The notes: generated by a model not told the origin, from the sequence alone. Shown: positions 26,132 through 36,674, counted from the stretch's first letter. The stretch: 64,000 bases of DNA from Acholeplasma sp. OttesenSCG-928-E16 (GCA_030266845.1 JAJDIT010000005.1:1-64000), one strand, 5' to 3'. Numbers and translations are program-made.

Positions 26132-27994
26132 TTATAATTTTAAATGTTTTGCAATCGTTTCTAACATCGCGTTTAGATCAATCGGTTTAGCTAGATGAGC
26201 ATTCATTCCTGCTGCTAGAGAATTATCAACATCCTCCTTATAAGCATTAGCAGTCATCGCGATAATCGGAACAGTTTTAGAGTCTGCTCTTTTTAAGGAT
26301 CTAATTTTCCTTGAAGCATCAAGTCCATTTAGATTAGGCATTTGAATATCCATAAGTATCAATTGATAATATCCTGAGTTAGAACGACTAAATTTCATCA
26401 CTGCTTCTTCTCCGTCTTTAGCAAATTCAATTGAGGCATTGGCTTCCTTTAGAAGTTCTTCAATTATAACTCGGTTAATCTCAATATCCTCTGCTACTAA
26501 GATGTTGATCCCTGTTAAATCAATAGCTAGCGGTTGTTTTTGCTTTTCTACTTTCTGACCCTTTAAGAATGTAATACTAAAAGAAAACTTTGATCCTTCA
26601 TTTAGTTTTGATTCAACATTGATTTTACTACCCATCTTACCGGCAAGATATTGACTAATCGCTAATCCTAATCCTGTCCCTCCATATCTAATTGAAATAG
26701 CTGAGTCAGTTTGTTCAAAGGCTTGAAATAATCTTTTCATTTGGGACTCTGTCATCCCAATACCACTATCTTTTACTTCAAATTGATATGTTATCTCATG
26801 GTTATTTTCTTTTAATACATTAACCATTAGGGATGTATTCCCGCCTTTTGGCGTAAACTTAGCGGAATTGCCTAATAGATTATAAAGTATTTGACTTAAT
26901 CTTGTTGAATCACCAATGACTTGTTGATCTTTTAAATCATCAATGTTTGATTGAAAGGTTATTCCTTTATCACTAAATTCTAGATTATAGATTGTCCTAA
27001 TATCGTTAATGGTACTTTTTAGGTTGAAACTTTCTTCAAATAACTCAAATTTCCCTGACTCTATTTTTGACATATCCAAAACATCATTTAATAAGTCCAA
27101 TAAGTGTTTTGAGGCAACATATATCTCTTCTATCGAATCCTTTGTCTTCTTGTTTTCGGCATATTTCCTAGCGATTTCTGACATCCCAATAATCGCGTTC
27201 ATTGGAGTTCTAATCTCATGAGACATGTTAGCTAAAAACTTCGATTTTGCCATTGAAGCTATTTTTGCCTTTTCGGTTTGTTCTTCTAGTTCTTCTGTTC
27301 TTTTTCTAACCGTATCATCTAGCTCATGGTTCCAATTTAAGAGTTCTTCGCTTTTTAAGAAATCTCTAACATACATATTATATATTACAACAGACAAGCA
27401 TAAACAAAATCCGGTAATAATAATCGTATTAGCCCATGTTTCAATCGAGATAACAGCTGATGTTACGCCACTTCCAAATGCTGCATAACTAATCAATACA
27501 AATAATATGCTTCCAGCAATTGATGAGAGACTTTGAACTGGTTTTAAGATTGGAACCAATCCAACAATTATAATCGCGATTAAATAACTATTCAATCCGG
27601 CATCACTTAGGATATTTAGGGTATTAAATACTAGTTGAATAACTAAATATGAGTATAAGAAAACATTAATCATTGTCCACCTAAAGGCAGAACTTTTCAT
27701 TTTTCCTTTTTTCATCAAGAAGAAAATAATAAAAAATACAACTCCTAATCCTAATGTTCCCATTGATAATCCGATATAAGCATCCATTGGAACCACAGGT
27801 TCTACTGGTTGAGAAACCGGAGGACTTACTGAGGCAACAATCATATTCATTACATTTAAAACAATTTGAATGATTACCACATAAATTGATAAAATAAACA
27901 TTCGCTGAATGTTGGTATTTAATAGGTGCTCATTAAACTTAGGTGCTTTCTCTTTTGGAAGAGTAGCGAACATTTTAAATTTAGAATTTCTCAT
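26132..27994 (-). CDS. hybrid sensor histidine kinase with C-terminal receiver
   Basis: 620 residues. About six membrane segments (30-210) with only short loops form the sensor part. A coiled coil (220-250) precedes the HisKA dimerisation domain with the phospho-acceptor His in [16 protein letters not shown] (about residue 260). The HATPase domain shows N box [19 protein letters not shown] and [11 protein letters not shown] receiver domain (about 495-615) shows VAEDIEINR, the phospho-acceptor Asp in [15 protein letters not shown] and the Lys in LAKP. There is no output domain, no Hpt domain and no response regulator nearby. The partner must lie elsewhere, or signalling ends within the protein. 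It is transcribed alone. Confidence 0.9.
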   Translation of the reverse strand: MRNSKFKMFATLPKEKAPKFNEHLLNTNIQRMFILSIYVVIIQIVLNVMNMIVASVSPPVSQPVEPVVPMDAYIGLSMGTLGLGVVFFIIFFLMKKGKMKSSAFRWTMINVFLYSYLVIQLVFNTLNILSDAGLNSYLIAIIIVGLVPILKPVQSLSSIAGSILFVLISYAAFGSGVTSAVISIETWANTIIITGFCLCLSVVIYNMYVRDFLKSEELLNWNHELDDTVRKRTEELEEQTEKAKIASMAKSKFLANMSHEIRTPMNAIIGMSEIARKYAENKKTKDSIEEIYVASKHLLDLLNDVLDMSKIESGKFELFEESFNLKSTINDIRTIYNLEFSDKGITFQSNIDDLKDQQVIGDSTRLSQILYNLLGNSAKFTPKGGNTSLMVNVLKENNHEITYQFEVKDSGIGMTESQMKRLFQAFEQTDSAISIRYGGTGLGLAISQYLAGKMGSKINVESKLNEGSKFSFSITFLKGQKVEKQKQPLAIDLTGINILVAEDIEINRVIIEELLKEANASIEFAKDGEEAVMKFSRSNSGYYQLILMDIQMPNLNGLDASRKIRSLKRADSKTVPIIAMTANAYKEDVDNSLAAGMNAHLAKPIDLNAMLETIAKHLKL

Positions 27995-28088
27995 TTTTTT
28001 GCCTCTTATTTATGATTATTTGATTTATTTATAATTTATTATATCATTTTATTGATAAGGAATATTTGTAAATTTGAAAAAAAATCAA

Positions 28089-28112
28089 AAAAAAGGATTG
28101 CTCCTTTTTTAC
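28089..28112 (-). terminator. terminator at the end of the phosphorylase gene
   Basis: On the minus strand AAAAAAGGA, loop GCAA and TCCTTTTTT with further T. It follows directly on the stop codon of the phosphorylase. Confidence 0.75.
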
Positions 28113-30469
28113 TTTTTTAGTTTCCAAATATCCTTGTTGTATTGTTTGATTGTTCGATCCGAAGTGAAAAAGCTAGATTTTGCGATATTAATAATTGATT
28201 TTTCTAACCATAACTTCCTGTTCTTATATAAATCATTAGCAATTTCATGCGCTTTCACATAAGCATCGAAATCCTTTAAGACTAGAAAATAGTCTCTATT
28301 TAATAAGTTATGCTTAACATCTTGAAATTCATTCTTATTGGCAGATAATGTTTCAAAAAAATCGATCGCTTTTCGGATTCTTTCATCGTGTAAATAAATA
28401 TCATAAGGGCGATAATTACCGCTTTGATAAATATCTGTTACCTCTTTAGCAGTTAGTCCGAATATTATCTCATTATCAATTCCGGCAAGCTCTGTTATTT
28501 CAACATTAGCTCCATCAAGAGTTCCAATAGTAAGGGCACCATTCATCATAAACTTCATATTACCAGTTCCTGATGCTTCTTTTGAAGCTGTAGAGATTTG
28601 TTCAGATAGGTCAGCTGCCGGCATGATATGCTCTGCATAAGTAACATTATAGTTTCTAACAAATACAACCTTTAATAAATGATTAGTTTCAAAGTCATTA
28701 TTGACTTTATCGGCAACTAAATTGATTAACTGAATGATTCTTTTTGCGATATAATAACTAGGTGCAGCTTTCGCTCCAAAAATAAAGCTGTGTGGATAAT
28801 AATTATTTTTAAATGCTAAATCACTCTTTAGTCTTTGGTATACATAGATAATGTGTAAAATATTTAAAAGTTGTCGTTTATATTCATGCAATCTTTTAAC
28901 TTGAATATCAAATATTGAATCTACATCTAAAGATATACCAGTATCTGCTTTAATCACTTTAGCTAATTCGATTTTTTTAGCTCTTTTAACTTGAGAGATA
29001 TCATATTGCAGATTTTCATCATCTTTAAGTTCAATTAGCTTTTCCATTTTATTGATATTTTTTCTCCAAGACTTAGTTAGATACTTATCTAATGTTTCTG
29101 ATAATTCCTTATTACATTGAATTAACCAGCGTCTATGAGTGATGCCGTTTGTCTTATTATTAAACTTTTTAGGATATAATTTATTGAAATTTTTCATTTC
29201 AATATGTTTTAAAATATCAGTATGTAACTTTGCCACTCCATTCACACTAAATGAACCGACAATACAAATATGAGCCATTCTAATTTCATTATTACCGATT
29301 ATTGCCATGTTATTTTTATCTGTATCGTTAAAGCGGTTGTCTTTTTCTAAAACAATATTAAATCTTTTATTTATTTCACAAACTATTTCATATATTCTTG
29401 GTAATAATAACTTAAATAAGTCAACATTCCATTTTTCTAAGGCTTCTGATAAAATTGTATGATTTGTGAAAGCACACATATTGGTAGTGATATTCCATGC
29501 TTCATCATATTCTAGACCTTCTTCATCCATTAATATTCTCATCAACTCTGGAATTATTAATGTTGGATGGGTATCATTTATTTGGCAAACATAATATTTA
29601 TCTAAGTCTTTAATGTCACGGTTAGCTTTTTTTTGTTCATTAATGATATTTTTAATACCAGCAGCACTAAAGAAATACTGTTGTTTCAGCCTTAGTAATT
29701 TACCATATTCGGTTGAATCATCTGGGTAGAGTTGTTCTGATATTTGCATAGTATCACGAATATAGTTTTCTTCAACATCACCATATCGATCACTTTTTTC
29801 AGCACTCCAAAGACGTAGTTTATTAACTACTTGGTTTTGGTCACCTACAATAAAGACATCATAAGGTACCGCTTTAACCCAAATTTGATTTTGGAAAGAA
29901 CCATTTTTAATTTCACCAAAAAAAGGTATTTCTACTGATTCTTCTATTTTTCTTTCTTCCCAAACAAATGGATTTGTTAGCCAATTGTCTGGATACTCTA
30001 CTTGTTTTCCTTTTTTAATATCTTGAATGAAAAAACCATGGCGGTATCTGATGCTATTTCCATAAAGCGGTAAAGCAAGTGAAGCCCCAGAATCTAAGAA
30101 ACAAGCAGCTAAACGACCTAATCCACCGTTACCTAATCCAGCATCTGATTCGAAAAGTTCTATCTCATTAATATCTAATTCCATCTTTATAAAAGCTTTT
30201 TTTACTGTATCATAGACACCAAGATTAAAAAGGTTATTTGTAATTAAGCGTCCCATCAAAAATTCCATCGAAAAATAAATGGCCTTTTTCTTATCTTTGA
30301 AGTTTTCTTCGGTTTTTATTTTGTTTTCATTAATTAATTCAACCACTAAAGAAGCTAAGGCTTGGTATCTTTCATAGTTAGTTGATCCCATCGGGGTAGT
30401 ATTAAACATCCTTTTTAGTTTGTCTTTATATGCATTTTCAAAAATTGTCACTGTTTTAAAATTATTCAT
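28109..30469 (-). CDS. glgP: glycogen/maltodextrin phosphorylase
   Basis: GT35 enzyme, 786 residues, cutting terminal alpha-1,4 glucose with phosphate to give glucose 1-phosphate. Seen motifs: YFSMEFLMGRL, GNGGLGRLAACFLDS, QINDTHPTL, RIHEYKRQLLN-like RLHEYKRQLLN, and the pyridoxal phosphate lysine in EASGTGNMKFMMNGALTIGTLDGANVE near residue 634. No signal peptide. With no glycogen synthesis genes in view and with malQ and a maltodextrin importer nearby, imported maltodextrin is the likely substrate. It has its own extended -10 promoter and a LacI-type operator about 50 nt upstream of the start of transcription. Confidence 0.95.
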   Translation of the reverse strand: MNNFKTVTIFENAYKDKLKRMFNTTPMGSTNYERYQALASLVVELINENKIKTEENFKDKKKAIYFSMEFLMGRLITNNLFNLGVYDTVKKAFIKMELDINEIELFESDAGLGNGGLGRLAACFLDSGASLALPLYGNSIRYRHGFFIQDIKKGKQVEYPDNWLTNPFVWEERKIEESVEIPFFGEIKNGSFQNQIWVKAVPYDVFIVGDQNQVVNKLRLWSAEKSDRYGDVEENYIRDTMQISEQLYPDDSTEYGKLLRLKQQYFFSAAGIKNIINEQKKANRDIKDLDKYYVCQINDTHPTLIIPELMRILMDEEGLEYDEAWNITTNMCAFTNHTILSEALEKWNVDLFKLLLPRIYEIVCEINKRFNIVLEKDNRFNDTDKNNMAIIGNNEIRMAHICIVGSFSVNGVAKLHTDILKHIEMKNFNKLYPKKFNNKTNGITHRRWLIQCNKELSETLDKYLTKSWRKNINKMEKLIELKDDENLQYDISQVKRAKKIELAKVIKADTGISLDVDSIFDIQVKRLHEYKRQLLNILHIIYVYQRLKSDLAFKNNYYPHSFIFGAKAAPSYYIAKRIIQLINLVADKVNNDFETNHLLKVVFVRNYNVTYAEHIMPAADLSEQISTASKEASGTGNMKFMMNGALTIGTLDGANVEITELAGIDNEIIFGLTAKEVTDIYQSGNYRPYDIYLHDERIRKAIDFFETLSANKNEFQDVKHNLLNRDYFLVLKDFDAYVKAHEIANDLYKNRKLWLEKSIINIAKSSFFTSDRTIKQYNKDIWKLKK

Positions 30470-30495
30470 AATAAAAATCTCCTTTTGCTAACTAT

Positions 30496-30504
30496 ATTAT
30501 ACCA
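30496..30504 (-). promoter_or_regulatory. extended -10 promoter of the phosphorylase gene
   Basis: TGGTATAAT on the minus strand. No good -35 is visible at 17 nt, so an activator or the TG extension may compensate. Confidence 0.5.
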
Positions 30505-30535
30505 TCTAGCGATTATTTTCTTATTCTAAAAATGT

Positions 30536-30551
30536 GTGCAATCGTTTTCTT
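30536..30551. promoter_or_regulatory. candidate LacI/CcpA-type operator, phosphorylase gene
   Basis: GTGCAATCGTTTTCTT, matching the sites at 24999 and 36719. It lies upstream of the -10 element, centred roughly 55 nt before the expected transcription start. Confidence 0.5.
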
Positions 30552-30571
30552 ATTTAAAAGATTAAAACATA

Positions 30572-30605
30572 TTATAAAAGGCCAAGCGAACTTGGCCTTT
30601 TATAA
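30572..30605 (-). terminator. strong terminator of the mal transport operon
   Basis: Perfect 15-bp arms TTATAAAAGGCCAAG and CTTGGCCTTTTATAA with a 4-nt loop, just 3' of the lipoprotein gene. The stem is symmetric and T-rich on both strands. Confidence 0.9.
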
Positions 30606-30620
30606 GCAATATTTACTGTA

Positions 30621-31196
30621 TTATTTTTTAATTGCTGCTACTGCATGTGAAGTTGCTGAATATTGAACATATACTATATAATAAGTACCTTCAGCTAACA
30701 TTACAGGGTTGTCTGCCCAAGTTCCGCCTAAATCACCAGCTGTGTCAGTTTCTCTATAAGGAGGGAAATAAATAGTGCTTGGAGTTAAACTCTTGAATTC
30801 TCCACTTTCCTTATTTTGACCCCACCAATTTGGAGCTTCTTCACCAGCGTTTGTTTGTAAGAACTTAACAGCTAAGTTTCCATTTAAGCTCTTTGCTTCA
30901 CCATTAATAGTGTAGTCAACAGTCCAATCAACGCTAGCATCAACTGCGAAAGTGAGTTCAATAATATAAACATGAACAGCTTTCTTTAAATCAGCCTTAA
31001 TTGATGCAACTCTTTCGTCTGCATCTGATGCTACAGCTTCCATCTTGAATTCTGGTTTTGCTGTTGCATCACCCCAGCCTGCGAATTGCCCTGTCACATA
31101 GTAATCATGTGCATCATCAGCTGTAAAGTTTGTTGTACATGCTACTAATGATACAGCAGCTACTAATGCTACTAATAAAGTTAATACTTTTTTCAT
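30621..31196 (-). CDS. lipoprotein of the starch operon, probable glycan-binding
   Basis: 191 residues. Signal peptide with the lipobox LVAC (Cys at about 20), so anchored to the outer face of the membrane. After it, DYYVTGQFAGWGDA resembles the first strand of starch-binding modules of the CBM20/CBM48/SusE kind (YVVGDFNGW pattern). The rest is beta-rich with many Trp and Tyr (APNWWGQ, YFPPYRE, GTYYIVYVQYS). I do not recognise a named family. It is the last gene of the mal operon, 47 nt after the amylase, so a role in holding starch at the surface is a reasonable inference. A clear homologue lies at 49436-49963. Confidence 0.75.
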   Translation of the reverse strand: MKKVLTLLVALVAAVSLVACTTNFTADDAHDYYVTGQFAGWGDATAKPEFKMEAVASDADERVASIKADLKKAVHVYIIELTFAVDASVDWTVDYTINGEAKSLNGNLAVKFLQTNAGEEAPNWWGQNKESGEFKSLTPSTIYFPPYRETDTAGDLGGTWADNPVMLAEGTYYIVYVQYSATSHAVAAIKK

Positions 31197-31243
31197 TTTT
31201 TTGCTTCTCCTTTTTTATTATTTGCACTCTTTGTGCTTGATAC

Positions 31244-32842
31244 CTATTTTAATACTACTGTAGTCATCGGACCGATGGTCAATGTCATGCCATCTAGCGA
31301 TGCACTACCCTTACCAACGATTCCTCTTATAATACTTATTGTTTCGCTGGTATAATCTGATAGATCAACTATCAACTCATTTGCTCCCGTATTGTGCAAT
31401 ACGATAACCTTTGATCCTTCATAAGTGCTAATAAACCCGCCAAATGTTTTTTTGTCTTCAACTATTATTGGAGTGTATACCCCTCTTGCGATTTCAGGGT
31501 TAGCATTTCTTAATAGTATTAGTTTCTTATAATGATTATATAAGCTATTACTATCTTTAATCTGAGAACTAACTGTTCCATTGACTTGGGACTTTTTGTC
31601 ATAAGTCGATCCTATTGGATCCTTAATCGAGTCTTTATCACCCCATAACATCGCTAGTCTTCTATTGGCATCGGTGTTTTCTGATCCTCTAGAACCTTTC
31701 ATACCGATCTCTTCTCCATAATAAATGTATGGCGAACCAGGACTTAACATATAGAGGTTAGCGGCCATTTGCATGAAATACTCATCTACTGATAAATATC
31801 CAGCTGCTCTATCCATATCATGGTTGGCAATAAACGGTGAAAGATTAATGTTATTAGTATACTCACTAATCTTTTTTAAATAACCTTCAATGTATTTAGT
31901 GTAATCAGATACGGAATAATTCACATAAGCTGTTTGTGTAATATATCCTTGAAGCTGTGACATTCCAAAATCAAAACAACTGAAATTTTGGTAATAAGGG
32001 ATAATAGCGGCATCTGCGGACCAAGCTTCTCCTACTACGTAGGCATCGCTTTTAATCTTTTTAACTTCCTCCATAAACCAATTCCAAAATTGATAGTTTT
32101 TGGCATCATACCCTAAATATATATATTTAACGGCATCTAATCTAAAACCAGTAACTCCAAGATCAAACCAAAACTTAATGATATCAATGATTTCTTCTTT
32201 TACTTCCTCATTATCCATGTTTAACTCTGGCATCGTGCTTGAGAAGTTTCCTTCATAATAATAATCAGTTGAACCAATTTGATAATATGTACTACCTGGG
32301 TTTTTATCACTTGATTGCTTTATTTCATAGTAATTAATATATTTATTACTAAAATCATTTTGCTTAATCGCGTTAGTCGCTTCTCTAAACCATGGATGCC
32401 AGTCTGATGTGTGGTTTAAAACTAAATCAATGATGACATTTATTCCTCTTTTGTTGCACTCTTTTATTAGTTCTTTAAAATCATCTATTGTTCCAAAGCT
32501 ATTATCAATCGATTTATAGTCAATGACATCATACTTATGATAAGATGTTGACCTCATGATTGGTGATAACCAAATTCCATCAACTCCAAGGCTAAGACCA
32601 GAATCAGGTTTTCCATCGTTTAGGTAATCCAGACGATTGATTATTCCTTTTAAATCTCCGGTTCCATCCTTATTAGAATCCGAGAATGAACCTACAAATA
32701 TTTGGTAGTATGTTCTAAAATTATCACTAACCTCTTTTGATTTTAAATTATCATCAACTTTTATAGCATACTCCTTTGAACCACACCCTGCAATTAGAAA
32801 ACTTGTAAGAATGGCTAATGAAAATAATAATAGTCTTCTCAT
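31244..32842 (-). CDS. alpha-amylase family lipoprotein (GH13)
   Basis: 532 residues. Signal peptide with lipobox LIAGC, so a surface-anchored enzyme. The GH13 barrel shows all four conserved regions: VIDLVLNHTSDWH (I), GFRLDAVKYIY with the nucleophile Asp (II), VGEAWS with the acid/base Glu (III), and FIANHDMDRAAG (IV). It also has a short C-terminal beta domain. It resembles neopullulanase-like or oligo-glucosidase-like amylases of Gram-positive starch users. It overlaps malG by one base (stop and start share an A), placing it in the transport operon: it cuts starch outside and the transporter imports the products. Confidence 0.92.
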   Translation of the reverse strand: MRRLLLFSLAILTSFLIAGCGSKEYAIKVDDNLKSKEVSDNFRTYYQIFVGSFSDSNKDGTGDLKGIINRLDYLNDGKPDSGLSLGVDGIWLSPIMRSTSYHKYDVIDYKSIDNSFGTIDDFKELIKECNKRGINVIIDLVLNHTSDWHPWFREATNAIKQNDFSNKYINYYEIKQSSDKNPGSTYYQIGSTDYYYEGNFSSTMPELNMDNEEVKEEIIDIIKFWFDLGVTGFRLDAVKYIYLGYDAKNYQFWNWFMEEVKKIKSDAYVVGEAWSADAAIIPYYQNFSCFDFGMSQLQGYITQTAYVNYSVSDYTKYIEGYLKKISEYTNNINLSPFIANHDMDRAAGYLSVDEYFMQMAANLYMLSPGSPYIYYGEEIGMKGSRGSENTDANRRLAMLWGDKDSIKDPIGSTYDKKSQVNGTVSSQIKDSNSLYNHYKKLILLRNANPEIARGVYTPIIVEDKKTFGGFISTYEGSKVIVLHNTGANELIVDLSDYTSETISIIRGIVGKGSASLDGMTLTIGPMTTVVLK

Positions 32843-33786
32843 TATCCTTTTACTGCTCCAGCAGTGATGCCCTCAACATAATATTTTTGTAAGAATAAGA
32901 AAAGTGTAACAATTGGCACTGAGACTAACAAACATCCGGCAACAAAGGTAGAAAATAGGTTAGCATCAGATTGTTCACCATACATCATCGAATATAACCC
33001 CACGGAAACAGTCAACCGTTCGGGGTTCTGTTCTCCTAGAATCGCCCTAGCAAACACAAAGTCTGTCCAAGGACCTAAAAATGATGTCAAAGCGGTATAA
33101 ACGATAATCGGCTTACTGAGCGGTAAAACAATTCTAGTAAATGACTGAAGATTGGTCGCACCATCTAATTTTGCAGACTCTAATAAACTGTTTGGAACCA
33201 CATCAAAGAAGCCTTTTGCTACATAAAATCCTAATCCTGCTCCGCCTGAATAACAAAGTATTAAAGCGGTTAATGATCCTGGATAAGAATTAAGTAATCC
33301 AAATATTTTTAAGATATTGTATATCGCAATAATTGACATAAACCCTGGGAATAATCCTAAAATCATCGCGATATTTAAAAATGGCTTTCTTAGTTTAAAA
33401 CGCATTTTACTCATAATGTATGCAACTGATAAATTCAAGATCGTTGATAGTATACAAGTGAAAATCGCTATTATCAAAGTGTTTGAAAACCATTGTAAAA
33501 AGTATCCGTTTGAGTACTTAGTTCCAGAAACCCCTTGAAATAATCTTACAAAATTATCAAATCCATATGACTTAGGGAAATAAGAACCATTTACTAAACC
33601 AACAAACACACCCGCATCATTATACTCAGCCCGAAAGGCTGTTAAGACCATCCAAAGAATCGGAAATAGCCAAATTACTGCTAGGATAACCAAAATAGTA
33701 TGTAAGATAATTGTTCCTCTTATTTTGGCTCCTTTAATGCTTGCAGATTTCTTTTTTGGGGATTGAACAACGTTTGAATTAGTCAT
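32842..33786 (-). CDS. malG: maltodextrin ABC transporter permease MalG
   Basis: 314 residues, six membrane segments. The cytoplasmic EAA loop that docks on the ATPase reads LLESAKLDGATNLQSFTRIVLPLSKP (shown in part: ESAKLDGATNLQSF). It begins in the stop of malF and ends in the start of the amylase, so it is coupled on both sides. The C-terminal EGITAGAVKG is typical of MalG-like permeases. Confidence 0.94.
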   Translation of the reverse strand: MTNSNVVQSPKKKSASIKGAKIRGTIILHTILVILAVIWLFPILWMVLTAFRAEYNDAGVFVGLVNGSYFPKSYGFDNFVRLFQGVSGTKYSNGYFLQWFSNTLIIAIFTCILSTILNLSVAYIMSKMRFKLRKPFLNIAMILGLFPGFMSIIAIYNILKIFGLLNSYPGSLTALILCYSGGAGLGFYVAKGFFDVVPNSLLESAKLDGATNLQSFTRIVLPLSKPIIVYTALTSFLGPWTDFVFARAILGEQNPERLTVSVGLYSMMYGEQSDANLFSTFVAGCLLVSVPIVTLFLFLQKYYVEGITAGAVKG

Positions 33787-35228
33787 TATTGAAATTCCCC
33801 CTCTTCTTTATAGGACTTGGTATTGCGATAAGTTGCGAGTGTTCCTACTGCCATTATGATAAATGTTAGGATTGAAATCACAGCACCAGTACTATAATTA
33901 TTTTGATCTACTGTCAATCTAAACAACCAGGTTACTAATAGATCGGTATCTCCCGGTTTTGGACCAGCTGAAGTATTTGGTCCACCGGCGGTTAATAAAT
34001 AAATAATATTAAAACTTGTAATATTTCCCATAAAACTGCTAATCAAATATGGGGTTGTAATAAACAATATATATGGCATAGTTATTTTTCTGAATTGTTG
34101 GCTTTTTTTAGCGCCATCCATCTCAGCAGCCTCATATAATTCAGCTGGTACATTCATTAAAATACCACTAGTCATTAACATTGTATATGGAATACCTACC
34201 CATATATTAATGATGATTACCATTAACCTTGCCAACCACATATTATCAGCATTTCCTAAAAATTTAATTGGTGTATCAATTAATCCCCAATCTTTAAGCG
34301 CTGTATTTATTGGACCATACTCAGAAAACAAGAGTCTCATCATCAAAAGTGATACGAACTGTGGAATAGCAATTGTTAGTACAAAGATTGTTCTCCACAT
34401 TTTTTTAAACTTGACCAACTTATTGTTGATTAGTATTGCCACAAATATTCCTAAAAAATAGTTAGTAAATGTAGCACAGACAGCCCAAATTAATGTCCAT
34501 CCTAAGACTCCCCAAAAACCAAACAAATCACTACTTCCATTAAATAATCCAGCAAAATTCACGAAGCCAACCCAATCAAATAATTGATTTGGTGGAAGAT
34601 GATCATTATCATAATTCGTAAAAGCTACAAAAATCATAAAAATGTTTGGAATTATTGTTAGTACTAAGATTCCAATAACAGCTGGTGTTAACATTGAAGT
34701 GTGAAACTTCTCATCTGCTAAGGTTTTAACATCTTCGATAAAATTAGTTGGTCTTTCACCATTTCTAATATCTAGATCCGCTTTATAAGAGCTTTTAATT
34801 CCTCCAATCCATATTCTAAAGAATATTAGGATTAGCATAATTGTTACAATACCATATAGCAACATCAACAATGAATTATCAGCCTTTTCAAAAATACTTC
34901 CAACATTAGTACCAAGTGTTGTTAAGTTCCCTAAAGCTTTTCCACCTATTGGCGTTCCAGATATCTCTGGTGAGATAATCATTATTAAAAGAAATATTAC
35001 CTCAGATACTAAAAACAAAGATCCTTTGACAAATTGTTTTCTAGCAAAATTTCCAAATCCTAGAATAAAGTGGGATATTTTAGTCCATATCGAGCTATCT
35101 TTAAAGCGAAACCCAAAATCAACAAATACTTTTTTTAATGATTTTGCAATCTTGATAAAGAAATTTTTGAAGGCTCGTCCTATTTTTAAAAGAATAACTT
35201 GTAAAACATTCTTTTCGGAAACTTCCAT
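33786..35228 (-). CDS. malF: maltodextrin ABC transporter permease MalF
   Basis: 480 residues, longer than MsmF-type permeases. The N-terminal 60 residues are basic and amphipathic, followed by extra membrane segments (about 65-90 and 120-145) before the conserved six-segment core, as in E. coli MalF. The EAA loop contains ELYEAAEMDGAKKSQQFRKI. It pairs with MalG. No ATPase gene (malK or msmX) is present in this operon or elsewhere in the window, so a shared ATPase encoded elsewhere must drive it. Confidence 0.93.
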   Translation of the reverse strand: MEVSEKNVLQVILLKIGRAFKNFFIKIAKSLKKVFVDFGFRFKDSSIWTKISHFILGFGNFARKQFVKGSLFLVSEVIFLLIMIISPEISGTPIGGKALGNLTTLGTNVGSIFEKADNSLLMLLYGIVTIMLILIFFRIWIGGIKSSYKADLDIRNGERPTNFIEDVKTLADEKFHTSMLTPAVIGILVLTIIPNIFMIFVAFTNYDNDHLPPNQLFDWVGFVNFAGLFNGSSDLFGFWGVLGWTLIWAVCATFTNYFLGIFVAILINNKLVKFKKMWRTIFVLTIAIPQFVSLLMMRLLFSEYGPINTALKDWGLIDTPIKFLGNADNMWLARLMVIIINIWVGIPYTMLMTSGILMNVPAELYEAAEMDGAKKSQQFRKITMPYILFITTPYLISSFMGNITSFNIIYLLTAGGPNTSAGPKPGDTDLLVTWLFRLTVDQNNYSTGAVISILTFIIMAVGTLATYRNTKSYKEEGEFQ

Positions 35229-35245
35229 AAGTTCCTCCTAATTTA

Positions 35246-36616
35246 TTATTCTGCGTTACCTGTTTTCCAAATATTTTGAACCTTAGTCATCTCTGCTAAA
35301 ATTGCTGCATCGTTTCTTAGTGACCCTGTTCCTTTAATGTTATCTAATAAATCCATCATCATTTCAGGAGCGTTTTTTGAATAAAAATAGAAGTTGAAAT
35401 TAGAGCTAACTCCAAATGGTTGTGGAATACCGTATTCAAACATACCAAGTTGTGCGTTTGCTAACGCGATTGCTTCTTTTTGAGCATCTGTTGTTGCGTT
35501 TGCTAATTGTAAAGAATCAAATTCTGCAGAAGCATTTTTATATGAAGGCAAGTTATTAGCGTTAATGAATGAACCTTCTTGAACTTCTGGGCTAGATAAA
35601 TATTTTAATATTCCATCTAAATACTCAGCAAACTTACTATCTTTTTTCTTTACGAACATTTTGATATCAGCAAATGTTCCAGAGCGATATGTTTTACCAA
35701 CTAAATCTTGATTATTATCAACATCATATACTGTATCAGTAGTTAATGTGAAGGTTGGAAGTTTAGCAATTCCTAAATTAGTACCAAGTGCTGCTTTTGC
35801 GGCATTATAATGCCAAGCACCACCAACTACTGATAATGATTGTCCTTGGGTTAATTCGACTGTCCATCCAGAGTCAGTAGTTCTTCTACCAGCATAAGGA
35901 TTATTCATATCAAATAATACTTCTTGTCCATATTTCATGAAGGATAACACGTCTGCTCCAGTTGCGTTACACGCATCTTGAACACCACCATCATAGATTT
36001 TAATTGAAGAAGTTTTTGAAGATTCTTCAACCGCTAATAATAAGAATGAATTATTATATCCATCAGTTCCTGTTAATGAAAAGGCTTGTTTTTTTGCCGC
36101 CGCTGCTGCTTCTAATATTCCTTCCCAAGATTGCGCTTGAGTATCACTAATCTTAGACTTATCATAATAAAGAATTAGTGCTTGTCCAATATATGGAACA
36201 CCAAATGAATATTCAGTCCCTTGAACAGTAGATTTCGTAACTGCTACGTATTCAGGAACATTATCATTTTTTACTTGATCAATAAGTGTTTGATCAGTAA
36301 TTGGTGCTATCGCACTAGACCCTGATGTTAATCTTGCTAAGTTATCATGAGCGATTGTAAGTATATCTGCTCCCGCGTCTGTATCATTTAAGAATGTTGC
36401 TGCCGCTGTTCCAGTATCAACACCCTTAACTTCTATGGCATGTGGAAAATCTTTATTCTTTTCCGCTTTATATAGCGCCTTATAATCTGCTACTACTTCG
36501 GTATAGTAATCAACTGACTCTACTCCGACCCAAATAACCAATGCTTTTTTACCGCAAGCAAATAGTGAAAGCGATACAAAAACAAGCATCGAAATCGATA
36601 AAAGTATTTTTTTCAT
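35246..36616 (-). CDS. malE: maltodextrin-binding lipoprotein
   Basis: Extracellular solute-binding protein of the CUT1 family, about 456 residues. The start is the ATG at 36616: it opens MKKILLSISMLVFVSLSLFAC, a proper lipoprotein signal with the acceptor Cys, behind AGGAGGAGG. The frame extends further upstream without biological sense. The mature protein has the type 2 binding-protein pattern (GVPYIGQALILYYDKS, GTDGYNNSFLLL, SSPEVQEGSFINANNLPSYKN). It is first in the operon malE-malF-malG-amylase-lipoprotein. Confidence 0.93.
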   Translation of the reverse strand: MKKILLSISMLVFVSLSLFACGKKALVIWVGVESVDYYTEVVADYKALYKAEKNKDFPHAIEVKGVDTGTAAATFLNDTDAGADILTIAHDNLARLTSGSSAIAPITDQTLIDQVKNDNVPEYVAVTKSTVQGTEYSFGVPYIGQALILYYDKSKISDTQAQSWEGILEAAAAAKKQAFSLTGTDGYNNSFLLLAVEESSKTSSIKIYDGGVQDACNATGADVLSFMKYGQEVLFDMNNPYAGRRTTDSGWTVELTQGQSLSVVGGAWHYNAAKAALGTNLGIAKLPTFTLTTDTVYDVDNNQDLVGKTYRSGTFADIKMFVKKKDSKFAEYLDGILKYLSSPEVQEGSFINANNLPSYKNASAEFDSLQLANATTDAQKEAIALANAQLGMFEYGIPQPFGVSSNFNFYFYSKNAPEMMMDLLDNIKGTGSLRNDAAILAEMTKVQNIWKTGNAE

Positions 36617-36674
36617 ATATAAAAATTCCTCCTCCTTATGATGAAAGTACATCAATTTGAATCATTACATATTC

